A stretch of DNA of 64,000 nt from DAIMFL01 sp964372215. GTDB taxonomy: Bacteria; Pseudomonadota; Alphaproteobacteria; Dongiales; Dongiaceae. The position numbers and the translations under genes are program-made. Under the pieces are notes generated by a model, which was not told the origin of the DNA, searched no databases, and was given only the letters and a program-made list of their open reading frames with translations. Position 1 is the first letter of the stretch; each line of letters begins with the position of its first letter. Of the stretch, positions 55,325 through 63,370 are shown in pieces. The stretch spans positions 62,001-126,000 of the forward strand of contig CAYJQC010000009.1 in the NCBI GenBank assembly GCA_964372215.1, written 5' to 3'.

Positions 55325-57037
55325 ATGCATCAGGTTGCAACGGAGCAGGAAGCTTCAGGCAGAGCCGGTCGGGCCCGCAAGTCGATGATGGCATCGACCT
55401 CGATGCGGCTCGATGCGGCGCCCGGCGGCGAGGCGCATGGCGATGGATCGACGCCGCCCTGGCTGTCGTCAATGACCGTCGCCGCCGCCGCGCACGAGGC
55501 ATTGTTCCGCGCCGGCCCGAAGCTGATCGTCGCCGAGTCCGATGCCGCGCATTGGCGCGGCCTGACCCTGCCGAAATGGCTGCGTGTCTTCGTGTTCTCG
55601 ATGGCCGAGGGAGTCGGGCGCCTGAGCACGCTCAGTCGCGCCGACACCGAGTCGAATGCCCTGGCCCTGGCGGTGCCGCCCACCGATTGCCTCGGCCTGG
55701 TCGCCTTCGGCAAGGAGGCCGCCGCTGCGCTCACCTCCTGTGCCGCATGGCTGACCGAAGCCGGCGCCGGCACGACGCCGCCGGTCAAGCTGCTTGCCGC
55801 GCGTTCCGAGGCCGACCGCCGGATCGCCGTGCTCGACTTCCTGCTGGCGCGGCTCCATGGCGAGCAGGGCGCGATCCTGCAGCGCAATGCCGCCATGCAT
55901 CGCAGCCTGAGCGAGCTGCGCGAGAGCCACGAGGCGGCGCAGAGCGTACTGTTCATGGTTTCCGATACCCTGGCGCGCCATCAGCTCCCGGCCATCGAAT
56001 GCGCGCTCACCCTGCGCCCCGGCGGTGCGACGGTGCAGCCCGATGCCGACGGCCGGCAGGGCCGTTCCGGCCAGGGCACCGGCCCGGGACTGGCCGGCCA
56101 GGGTCTGGTCGGACAGGGCCGCTCGATCCGCCAGCGCCTGCCGCTGTCGAGCCAGGGGCTCGCCGCGGTGGCGCTGCACGTGACCATGGGCGCGCGCCAC
56201 GGCAAGGGTCGGCTGCTGGTGCGCCTGACCGCGGTCGAAAGCGGCAGTCAGCTCATTTCATGGGCGATTCCGTTCAGTCACCTGCGCCCGGGCTGGAACT
56301 TCCTGGAGATCCCGACCGTGGTCGCGGGGCCGCGCCAGACCGTCGAGCTGGAGGCGCGCTGGGACGGCGAGCTGCGCGGCGCGCCGCAGCTGTCCTTGAG
56401 TAGCCAGTTCATCGGCAGCGACGGCTGCCCGGAGATCGAGGGCGGCGCCCGGCTGCGCAATCCGCTCGCCATGCAGATCTGGACCGGGCTGCCCGGCTCG
56501 CGCCGGGTCAGCTCGGCCTTCGCCGATCCGGCCGACCTGCAGCGCGCGGTGATCGCCGGCCGCCAGCTCCTGCTGTCGCCCGCGACCCTCGGCCAGGCGC
56601 GCCTGGTGGGGCCGCAGGATTCGGTTGCCTTCGACGTGCTGAGCTTCCGCGACGACAACCGCGTGCTGCAGCTTCATCCGGTGCTCGGCCGCATCGCCCA
56701 TGCCGTCATCCCGGGCGCGGTGCCGGCCGGGACCCGGCGCGTCATCGCGGCGATGCGCACCGACAACCCGGAGGGTCCCTGGGTCGAGTACGCGATGATG
56801 CTGACCCCCGCCGGCGCAACCGCGACCTTTCCCACCGCCGAGCGGCCGAGTGCCGCGCCGGCCCTCGTCACGGAATGGCAGTCCCTGCCGCCGGGGACGC
56901 CGGGCAACCTGATCCTCGGGCTCGAGGAGCCGACCGCCGCCATCGGCGATCTTCACATCGCCACGCGGCTTCCGCCGGCCATGGGCGATTCCTACGCCTG
57001 GGCCCAGTGGAAGTCCGTGATGATCGAGCTCGGCTGA
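55325..57037 (+). CDS. Uncharacterised 570-residue protein of the glycan operon
   Basis: I do not recognise a family with confidence. The N-terminal 200 residues are helical (RSEADRRIAVLDFLLARLHGE). A Gly/Gln-rich linker (about 240-265, GQGTGPGLAGQGLVGQG) separates them from a C-terminal part of mainly beta character (LAAVALHVTMG, LISWAIPFSHLRPGWNFLEIP, VELEARWDGELRGAPQLSLS) that looks like one or two jelly-roll or carbohydrate-binding-like domains. No signal peptide is seen. GGAGACG precedes ATG 55325. Its place between glycosyltransferase genes suggests a role in glycan assembly or regulation. Confidence 0.7.
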   Translation: MHQVATEQEASGRAGRARKSMMASTSMRLDAAPGGEAHGDGSTPPWLSSMTVAAAAHEALFRAGPKLIVAESDAAHWRGLTLPKWLRVFVFSMAEGVGRLSTLSRADTESNALALAVPPTDCLGLVAFGKEAAAALTSCAAWLTEAGAGTTPPVKLLAARSEADRRIAVLDFLLARLHGEQGAILQRNAAMHRSLSELRESHEAAQSVLFMVSDTLARHQLPAIECALTLRPGGATVQPDADGRQGRSGQGTGPGLAGQGLVGQGRSIRQRLPLSSQGLAAVALHVTMGARHGKGRLLVRLTAVESGSQLISWAIPFSHLRPGWNFLEIPTVVAGPRQTVELEARWDGELRGAPQLSLSSQFIGSDGCPEIEGGARLRNPLAMQIWTGLPGSRRVSSAFADPADLQRAVIAGRQLLLSPATLGQARLVGPQDSVAFDVLSFRDDNRVLQLHPVLGRIAHAVIPGAVPAGTRRVIAAMRTDNPEGPWVEYAMMLTPAGATATFPTAERPSAAPALVTEWQSLPPGTPGNLILGLEEPTAAIGDLHIATRLPPAMGDSYAWAQWKSVMIELG

Positions 57038-57050
57038 GCGGAGAGGCATC

Positions 57051-59810
57051 ATGCAGGATAGGTCCCCGACACTGCCGCAGGCCGCCGGCGACGCCCCGGC
57101 GACCCTGGGCGCCCGTCCCGGAAGCGCCGGACCGCTGGTCGCGGTGGTGCTGCCGGTGTTCAAGCATTCGGTCCTGTTCGACGAGGCGGTGCGTTCCGCC
57201 CTGGTGCAGCAGGCCGAGTTCGATTTCAAAATCGTCATCGTCAACGACGGCTGCCCGTTCGACGATACCCACCAGTCCGCGCTCGAGCACGCCGGCGCCC
57301 ATCCCGACCGCATCGTCTATCTTCGCCAGCCCAATGGCGGGCTGAGCGCGGCGCGCAATCGCGGCATCGACTTTGCGCTCGCGACCTGGCCGGGCATCCA
57401 GGCGATCTACCTGCTGGACGCCGACAACCGGCTCTACCCGCAGGCGCTGCAGCGTGCCTGGGACACGCTCGACGGCGACCCGCTCGCCGGCTGGGCCTAT
57501 CCCGACGTCGACATGTTCGGCACCGAGCTCAATGTCTGCACCGGCGGCGCGTACTCGGTGCTGAAGCACCTGTTCGAGAACTACTGCGAAGCCGGCAGCC
57601 TGGTGCGCGCCGACGTGTTCCGCGGCGGCGTGCGCTTCGACGAGAGCATGAAGCTCGGCTTCGAGGACTGGGACTTCTGGCTGCAGGCGGTCGAGGCCGG
57701 CTGGGTCGGCCGCCACGTGCCCGCCATGGGCCTGCAGTACCGCAAGCGCCCCGAGAGCATGCTGTCCAACAGCGAGCGCGACCGCGGCGAGATCCTGAGC
57801 TACATGCGGCGCAAGCACAAGGCGCTGTACAACCGCGCCGCGGTGCTCGGGCTCGAGCAGCGCGAGGCGCCGCGCTACGGCATCTTCTTCGGCAATGCCA
57901 ACGAGGTGCTGCTGACCACCGACCCGCTCGATGTCGGCGAGACCCTGCGCTGGCAGGATTTCATCGACCGCTTCATGCAGTCCTGGGCCGAGCCGCAGCA
58001 CGCCTACTGCCCCAACTTCCTGGTGTTCACCACCTCGGAGTTCCTGTTCGCACTCGACGACCTCAAGATCCTGCATTGGGCCCTGTGGCGGCTCGAGGAC
58101 GCGCTGCACGGCGGCGCCAGCATCGCCGGGGTGACGCTCGAGGCCGGCGACACGCCCGGCCGCCTACGCATCGAGACCGCGCCGGCCGGTACCCGGCAGG
58201 ACCAGCTGCGCCAGGCCAAGCTCATCATGATGCCGCGCAAGGTGCTTCAGGACAGCATCGCCGACGGCAGTGCCAACTGGCTGTCGAGCATCGCCGAGAA
58301 CGCGCCGCTACCGCCGACCGCGATCCTGGCGGTGCACGCCGACCGCACGGCAACCCGCGAGGTGCCGGCGGTCGGCGCCGTCTCGATCCTGTTGCGCGCG
58401 TTCTTCGAGGCGCGCGACCTGCACCATGCCGGCCACCAGTACGGCAAGAGCCGCTGGCGGCCGGTCGAGTCGATTCCGCGCTCCGACCTGTACTTCGCGG
58501 CCCGCGAGATCCTCAAGGTCCGCACCCTGGTGCCGTTCGTGCCGAAATCGCCCGACGACAGGCATATCGGCTTCCTGCTGCCGCTGGTCTCGTTCGGCGG
58601 CGTCGAGAAGGTGGCGCTCAACCTGGCCCGCGCGATCGCCGCCCAGGGCTGGCGTCCGCATCTCTTCGTCATGGCCGCGACCCAGGTCGATGGCATCGAC
58701 GAGCTGCGCCAGGTGTTCGAGACCGTGAACTTCCTGGACGACGGCGATTGCGGCCGCTACGACCCCTCGACCCGCTATTTCGGCACCGGCTTCTCGTCCT
58801 GGGTGCGCCAGGGCGACCAGCGTCGCGCCCTCGGCCTGCTGATGGCGATGGATGCGGTGGTCAACTGCCACAGCGTCGAGGCCCATGCGCTGATGGCCGA
58901 GCTGCGGCGCGCCGGCGTCGTCACCTTCGCCCACCTGCACCTGGTCGATCGCGGCAAGTACGGCGAGCCGACCGGGATTCCCTATCAGGTGATCGCCTAC
59001 GAGCATTCCTATCAGGGCATCTTGGCGATCTCGCAACAACTCTACGACTGGTGCCGCGCCATGGGCGTGCCCGAGGGCAAGCTGGTCTATGCGCCGAACG
59101 CGCCGGCCTACACGCTCGACGCGGAGTCGGTGGCCCGCATCCGGGCGGCGCGCGAGAGCCGTGCCGGGCAGCCGCTGCGGGTCGCCTATATCGGCAGGCT
59201 CGACCGCCAGAAGGGCCTCGATCGCCTGCAGGCCCTGGTCGGGCTGGCGCTCGGCAGCGCTCCGGCGGTGCAGTGGCGGATCGTCGGCGGCGCGGTGCTC
59301 GAAGACGCGGACTCCCAGGCCGCCGCCGAGCAGCTCGCGCCGTTCATGTATCCGGTGGCGCGCACGCCGGAGGAACTGACCGAGCATCTCGCCTGGGCCG
59401 ACGTCCTGGTCATGCCGTCCTATTTCGAGGGCGTGCCGCTGATCCTGCTCGAGGCCATGCGGCTCGGCGTGGTGCCGATCGCCACCGCGGTCGGCGCGGT
59501 CGACGAAGTGGTCGAGGACGGCGAAACCGGGTTCCTGGTGCGCGACGGCGGACTGCACAGCGTGGTCGGCGAGATGCTGCGCCGCATCGTCGAGCTCGAC
59601 CGCGACGGCGACCGCCGGCGCAGCATGAGCAGCGCTGCCGCCACCGCAAGCGAAGGCCGGGTCTGGCAAAGCGCCGCCACCGCCCTCGCCGGCGCGCTCG
59701 AGCGCCTGTTCCGACAGGGTGCCGCCAATCCCGCCGGCGAGGCCGCCCCGCCCCGTCGCCTTGCCGAAACGAATCCGCGCCCGGCGCGGCAGAAGGAGCT
59801 GGTAGCATGA
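57051..59810 (+). CDS. Double glycosyltransferase: GT2 and GT4 domains in one chain
   Basis: A 919-residue protein. N-terminal GT-A domain (about 29-270): VAVVLPVFKH, IVIVNDGCPFDD, NGGLSAARNRGI and metal site DADN (123-126), then GFEDWDFWLQAVEAG. A middle region (about 280-510) has no motif I know. The C-terminal GT-B half (about 515-870) has LPLVSFGGVEKVALNLARA, AYIGRLDRQKGLDRLQ and SYFEGVPLILLEAMRLG, the donor-binding E-x7-E element of GT4 enzymes. One polypeptide may therefore add two successive sugars. Its stop overlaps the pyruvyl transferase gene (ATGA). Confidence 0.87.
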   Translation: MQDRSPTLPQAAGDAPATLGARPGSAGPLVAVVLPVFKHSVLFDEAVRSALVQQAEFDFKIVIVNDGCPFDDTHQSALEHAGAHPDRIVYLRQPNGGLSAARNRGIDFALATWPGIQAIYLLDADNRLYPQALQRAWDTLDGDPLAGWAYPDVDMFGTELNVCTGGAYSVLKHLFENYCEAGSLVRADVFRGGVRFDESMKLGFEDWDFWLQAVEAGWVGRHVPAMGLQYRKRPESMLSNSERDRGEILSYMRRKHKALYNRAAVLGLEQREAPRYGIFFGNANEVLLTTDPLDVGETLRWQDFIDRFMQSWAEPQHAYCPNFLVFTTSEFLFALDDLKILHWALWRLEDALHGGASIAGVTLEAGDTPGRLRIETAPAGTRQDQLRQAKLIMMPRKVLQDSIADGSANWLSSIAENAPLPPTAILAVHADRTATREVPAVGAVSILLRAFFEARDLHHAGHQYGKSRWRPVESIPRSDLYFAAREILKVRTLVPFVPKSPDDRHIGFLLPLVSFGGVEKVALNLARAIAAQGWRPHLFVMAATQVDGIDELRQVFETVNFLDDGDCGRYDPSTRYFGTGFSSWVRQGDQRRALGLLMAMDAVVNCHSVEAHALMAELRRAGVVTFAHLHLVDRGKYGEPTGIPYQVIAYEHSYQGILAISQQLYDWCRAMGVPEGKLVYAPNAPAYTLDAESVARIRAARESRAGQPLRVAYIGRLDRQKGLDRLQALVGLALGSAPAVQWRIVGGAVLEDADSQAAAEQLAPFMYPVARTPEELTEHLAWADVLVMPSYFEGVPLILLEAMRLGVVPIATAVGAVDEVVEDGETGFLVRDGGLHSVVGEMLRRIVELDRDGDRRRSMSSAAATASEGRVWQSAATALAGALERLFRQGAANPAGEAAPPRRLAETNPRPARQKELVA

Positions 59811-61084
59811 GCGCGTTGACTGCTTCCCCCGTGTCGCACAAGTCCGGCGATCCGTCGGTGCCGTCGTTCCAGCCGGTCGCGTCGCTCGACGCCGCCACCC
59901 GGGCCGGCAAGGCGCCGGCCAAGGGCGGCGGCCGCAAGGTGGTCGCCCTGATTCCCGCCGGCGAGGTGGCCGGGCGCGACACCGTGCGCTGGTACGCCCA
60001 CGACAACCCGGCGAAGGACCAGAAGGACAACTACAACGCCGGCGACATGTTCGTGTACGAGGCGTCGCTGCGCCTGCTCGACTACGATTCGCTCGAGGTG
60101 CTGCCGCTGCACTCGCAGCTCAGCGACTACGACATCGACCGGCTCAACGCCGAAGCCTCGTTCTGCTTCCTGCGCGGCTCCAACTATCTCCACAGCAAGA
60201 TGGAATGGGGCAACCTGCCGGAGGTGATCGAACGCCTCGACCTGCCGGTGGTCGCCTTCGGCATCGGCGCCCAGGCCCCGAAATACGGCGCCGTCCAGGT
60301 GCCCGACCGCACCCGCCGCTTCATGGACGTGGTCGCCGACCGTTCCGAGGTGATCGGCGTGCGCGGCGCCTTCACCGCCCAGGTGCTGACCGACATGGGC
60401 ATCAAGAACGTCGAGGCGATCGGCTGCCCCAGCCTGATGCGCCACAACAAGCCGCGGCTGAAGATCGCCTGGAAGCCGCTCGACGAGGTACGCAAGGTCG
60501 GCTTCACCCTGACCCGCGGCTTTTGGCCGGAATATTGCGAGGATGTCGGCAAGTCGCGCGCCCTGCAGCGGGAGCTCCTGGTGGATCTCGCCAAGACCCG
60601 CGACCTCACCGTCATGTCCCAGGGCGAACGGCCGGAGAAGCTGTATTTCTACGGCACGCCGGAAGGCAAGGCCGAGGCCTACGCCTCGCTGCTCAAGGAC
60701 GGCTGGTTCGAGGGGCCGGACGACCCGCTGGTCGCGCTCTACGAGAACCACATGTTTTTCGGCCGCTCGCCGGCGGAGTATGAGAATCTGGTACGCGGGC
60801 TCGACCTGCTGACCGGATTCCGCCTGCACGGCAACATCATGGGCCTCGCCAACGAGGTGCCGGCCGTCTACATCGTCTATGACAGCCGCACGCGCGAGCT
60901 GGCCGAGCTGTTCGGCATCCCCTCCTACGACATCATGGAGAGCCGGCCCTTCCGGCTCGAGGAGCACTACACCAAGGAGGCCTTCGCGCATTTCGAGGAG
61001 ACCTATGTGCGCTCCTACGCGCGCATGACCGCCTTCCTCGACAAGAACGGCGTCGCCCACCGGATGCGCCCGGAGGGCAAATGA
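59807..61084 (+). CDS. Polysaccharide pyruvyl transferase family protein
   Basis: A 425-residue protein with the polysaccharide pyruvyl transferase fold (about residues 70-370). NYNAGDMFVYEASLRLLDY at the start, FCFLRGSNYLHSK, VVAFGIGAQAP, GVRGAFTAQVLTDMGIKNVEAIGCPSL (in part) and the late LLTGFRLHGNIMGLANEVPAVYI mark the family. Members transfer pyruvate from PEP to make ketals on exopolysaccharide sugars, or act as related sugar-modifying enzymes. The acidic ketal would help calcium binding, which suits an RTX partner (inference). Confidence 0.87.
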   Translation: MSALTASPVSHKSGDPSVPSFQPVASLDAATRAGKAPAKGGGRKVVALIPAGEVAGRDTVRWYAHDNPAKDQKDNYNAGDMFVYEASLRLLDYDSLEVLPLHSQLSDYDIDRLNAEASFCFLRGSNYLHSKMEWGNLPEVIERLDLPVVAFGIGAQAPKYGAVQVPDRTRRFMDVVADRSEVIGVRGAFTAQVLTDMGIKNVEAIGCPSLMRHNKPRLKIAWKPLDEVRKVGFTLTRGFWPEYCEDVGKSRALQRELLVDLAKTRDLTVMSQGERPEKLYFYGTPEGKAEAYASLLKDGWFEGPDDPLVALYENHMFFGRSPAEYENLVRGLDLLTGFRLHGNIMGLANEVPAVYIVYDSRTRELAELFGIPSYDIMESRPFRLEEHYTKEAFAHFEETYVRSYARMTAFLDKNGVAHRMRPEGK

Positions 61085-61095
61085 CGCGCGCGGCC

Positions 61096-62307
61096 CTAGC
61101 GGTCGCCGCCGATGCCGACGCGCACCCGCCACAGGCTGCGATCATGGGTGATCTCGCAGCCGCTCAGGCGGTAGCGCGTGAAGTACAGCCATGCCGCGTC
61201 GGACACGGTCTCGAAATTCGCCGTCGGCGAGGCGAAGTCGATGAGCGCGGGATAGGCCAGCGACCAGGGAGCCGGGTCGCGCTCGGGGTCGCAGCCGCGC
61301 GGACGCCAGACCGGGATCTGCCAGACCAGGCGCGGCGCCGACCAGTCGACCAGGTCGCGCGAGGCGGCGAGCCAGACTCCCGGCAGGGTGCCGCCGTCAT
61401 GCGGCATGTTGCCGGCCTGCAGCGCGAGGAACATCCCGCTCGCGGCATCGCGCACCAGGCTGCTCGGCGCGCTGCCGAAGGAGCCGACGCCGACCGGCGC
61501 GCAGAGATGGCGCGCCGGATCGGCAATGTCGTCCCGGGCCGGATCGGCGAAGGCGACCGTGAAGCCGGTGCCGTCCCAGGCGCGCCAGGCGGCTGGATCG
61601 TCGAGCCGGGTGGTGCGCAGCAGGCAGGCGCCGCCGGCCTGGTCGCGATAGGGCCGCGCCCAGACCAGGGCGTACCAGGCGCCGTCATGGGCGACGATGT
61701 TGCTGGGATTGAAGTAGCCGCCGGGGCGGTCGCGCCTGCGGTCATAGGCCCAGGGCAGGCCGGCGATCAGCCGCCGCTCGGGCGCCGGCGCCTGGAAACT
61801 GCGCCCGTCGTCTTCCGACATCGCCCAGGTGATGCTGTTCTCCCAGCAGGCGTGGTATTCGCCGGCGGCGCAGACATGCGGGTGGCGATGGCCCTGGAAC
61901 TCGTTGTGCACCAGGGCGAAGACGCGGCCGTCGCCGAGCGCATAGGGGCTGATCAGCCAGGCCAGGTCGGAATGGCGGGCGGGGTCGCCGCTGCCCTCGC
62001 CCTGGAACGCGACGGCGCAGTCATGGCCGAGATGGTCGCCGTCGGGGCCGGCCATGGCGCGGGCCCGGTAATGGCTCGCGAACAGCCGCACGCCGCCATC
62101 GGCGGTGCGGAACGCGCGCGCCGGCGCGTCGGGGAAATCCGCCTCCTCGCAGGCATCGCGGGCCCAGTCGAACACCGGCTCGGGCGCGCCGGTGACACGG
62201 ATCGAGGGGCCCCCGAGTTCGGCCGCGTAGCGCGGCCTCGCCGCGGCGCCCGAGAGGACAACGAGCATCAGGGCCGGCAGGCCGAGGAAAATGCGGTGCG
62301 CGAGCAA
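61096..62307 (-). CDS. Secreted five-bladed-propeller-like protein (GH43-like), function unknown
   Basis: A 403-residue protein on the opposite strand to the glycan operon. TTG 62307 is preceded by GGGGA and yields a good signal peptide (LAHRIFLGLPALMLVVLSGAAA). The mature part has repeated W/Y-rich blades: SITWAMSEDDGRSF, GGYFNPSNIVAHDGAWYALVW, GVWLAASRDLVDWSAPRLVWQ, SLAYPALIDF. Such 'seen-by-date/condition' patterns occur in GH43/GH32-like beta-propellers. I cannot identify the catalytic acids. Five or more cysteines suggest disulfides in the periplasm. It may trim or bind the glycan. Confidence 0.65.
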   Translation of the reverse strand: MLAHRIFLGLPALMLVVLSGAAARPRYAAELGGPSIRVTGAPEPVFDWARDACEEADFPDAPARAFRTADGGVRLFASHYRARAMAGPDGDHLGHDCAVAFQGEGSGDPARHSDLAWLISPYALGDGRVFALVHNEFQGHRHPHVCAAGEYHACWENSITWAMSEDDGRSFQAPAPERRLIAGLPWAYDRRRDRPGGYFNPSNIVAHDGAWYALVWARPYRDQAGGACLLRTTRLDDPAAWRAWDGTGFTVAFADPARDDIADPARHLCAPVGVGSFGSAPSSLVRDAASGMFLALQAGNMPHDGGTLPGVWLAASRDLVDWSAPRLVWQIPVWRPRGCDPERDPAPWSLAYPALIDFASPTANFETVSDAAWLYFTRYRLSGCEITHDRSLWRVRVGIGGDR

Positions 62308-62450
62308 GGCGGTCCCCGCGTGGCGATGGCGGCGAGCCCCGCCGATATGGCGCAGACGGCCGGCTCGATCAAGCGACCTTGCGGTGGCCGCCGCGATGCC
62401 GGCGCGCCTGCCGCGCCCGGCGTTGCACGACAATCGCCGGAGATCGAGCG

Positions 62451-63188
62451 ATGAGCGGCCGCCTCACCGCGCCGCCGCGCCTGGTGGTGCTCGGAGCCGG
62501 CGGCCAGATCGGCCGCGCCCTGCTGCTGCGGGCGGCGGCGACCGGCGTCCCGGCCTTCGGGCTGACACGCGGCGAGCTCGACATCCTGGAGCGCCGCCGC
62601 GTCGCCGAGACCCTGGCGCGGATCGACGCGCCGATCGTGGTGAACGCCGCCGCCTACACCGCGGTCGACCGCGCCGAGCAGGAGCCGGCCGCCGCCTTCC
62701 ACGTCAATCGCGACGCCGCCGGCTGGGTCGCCGAGGCCTGCGCCGCCCAGGGCCGCACCCTGGTCCATCTGTCGACCGACTATGTCTTCGGCGGTACCAG
62801 CAGCACGCCCTACGAGACCGATGCCGCGATCGCGCCGCTCAACGTCTACGGCGCCTCCAAGGCGGCCGGCGAGGCGCTGGTCCTGGCATCGGCGCCGCAA
62901 CACGTGGTGTTGCGCACCGCCTGGGTGCACGCGCCCTGGGGCGCCAATTTCGTGCGCGCCGTCGTCGAGCGCATCCGCGGCGGCAAGAGCCTGCGGGTGG
63001 TCGACGACCAGCGCGGCTCGCCGACCGCCGCCGACGAGGTGGCGCGCGCCATCCTGCTGCTGACCGCGCGCCTGCCCGATCCGGCGCTCGGAGGCGTGCA
63101 GCATTGGGCGAGCGGCATCGCCAGCTGGTTCGAGGTGGCGGGCGTCGTCGTCGATACCCTGCGCGCCGCCAACGGCGCCCATGTCTAG
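62451..63188 (+). CDS. rmlD: dTDP-4-dehydrorhamnose reductase, interrupted by an in-frame amber codon
   Basis: RmlD makes dTDP-L-rhamnose by NAD(P)H reduction. From ATG 62451, GAGGQIG (15-21) binds the cofactor, STDYVF (108-113) and Tyr133/Lys137 in NVYGASKAAGEA form the active site, and RTAWVHAPWGANFVR follows. The frame stops at TAG 63186-63188 after 245 residues, whereas RmlD is about 290-300. The same frame continues with the expected C-terminus (see next entry), so this is a nonsense interruption or a base-call error rather than a natural end. The catalytic residues lie before it. Divergent from the propeller gene. Confidence 0.85.
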   Translation: MSGRLTAPPRLVVLGAGGQIGRALLLRAAATGVPAFGLTRGELDILERRRVAETLARIDAPIVVNAAAYTAVDRAEQEPAAAFHVNRDAAGWVAEACAAQGRTLVHLSTDYVFGGTSSTPYETDAAIAPLNVYGASKAAGEALVLASAPQHVVLRTAWVHAPWGANFVRAVVERIRGGKSLRVVDDQRGSPTAADEVARAILLLTARLPDPALGGVQHWASGIASWFEVAGVVVDTLRAANGAHV

Positions 63189-63370
63189 CTCGAGCCGATC
63201 GGCACCACCGACTGGCCGACCGCGGCGCGCCGCCCGGCCTTTTCGGCGCTCGGCTGCGGCCGACTCGCCGGCCTGATCGGCGCCACCCCGGCCGACTGGC
63301 GCGACGGCGTCGTCGACAGCGTGCATGGCCTGATCGAGAACCGCCACGCGCGGCTGCCGAGGCTCGCGTC
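63189..63370 (+). pseudogene. rmlD: Detached C-terminal part of rmlD
   Basis: In the same frame as rmlD and directly after the amber codon, the translation reads LEPIGTTDWPTAARRPAFSA, then LGCGRLAGLIGATPADWRDG. This is the conserved RmlD tail (PI.T.D.PT.ARRP..S.L ... W). The frame stays open past the rmlA start (stop at 63483-63485), so the natural end of rmlD is not clear either. Confidence 0.75.
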
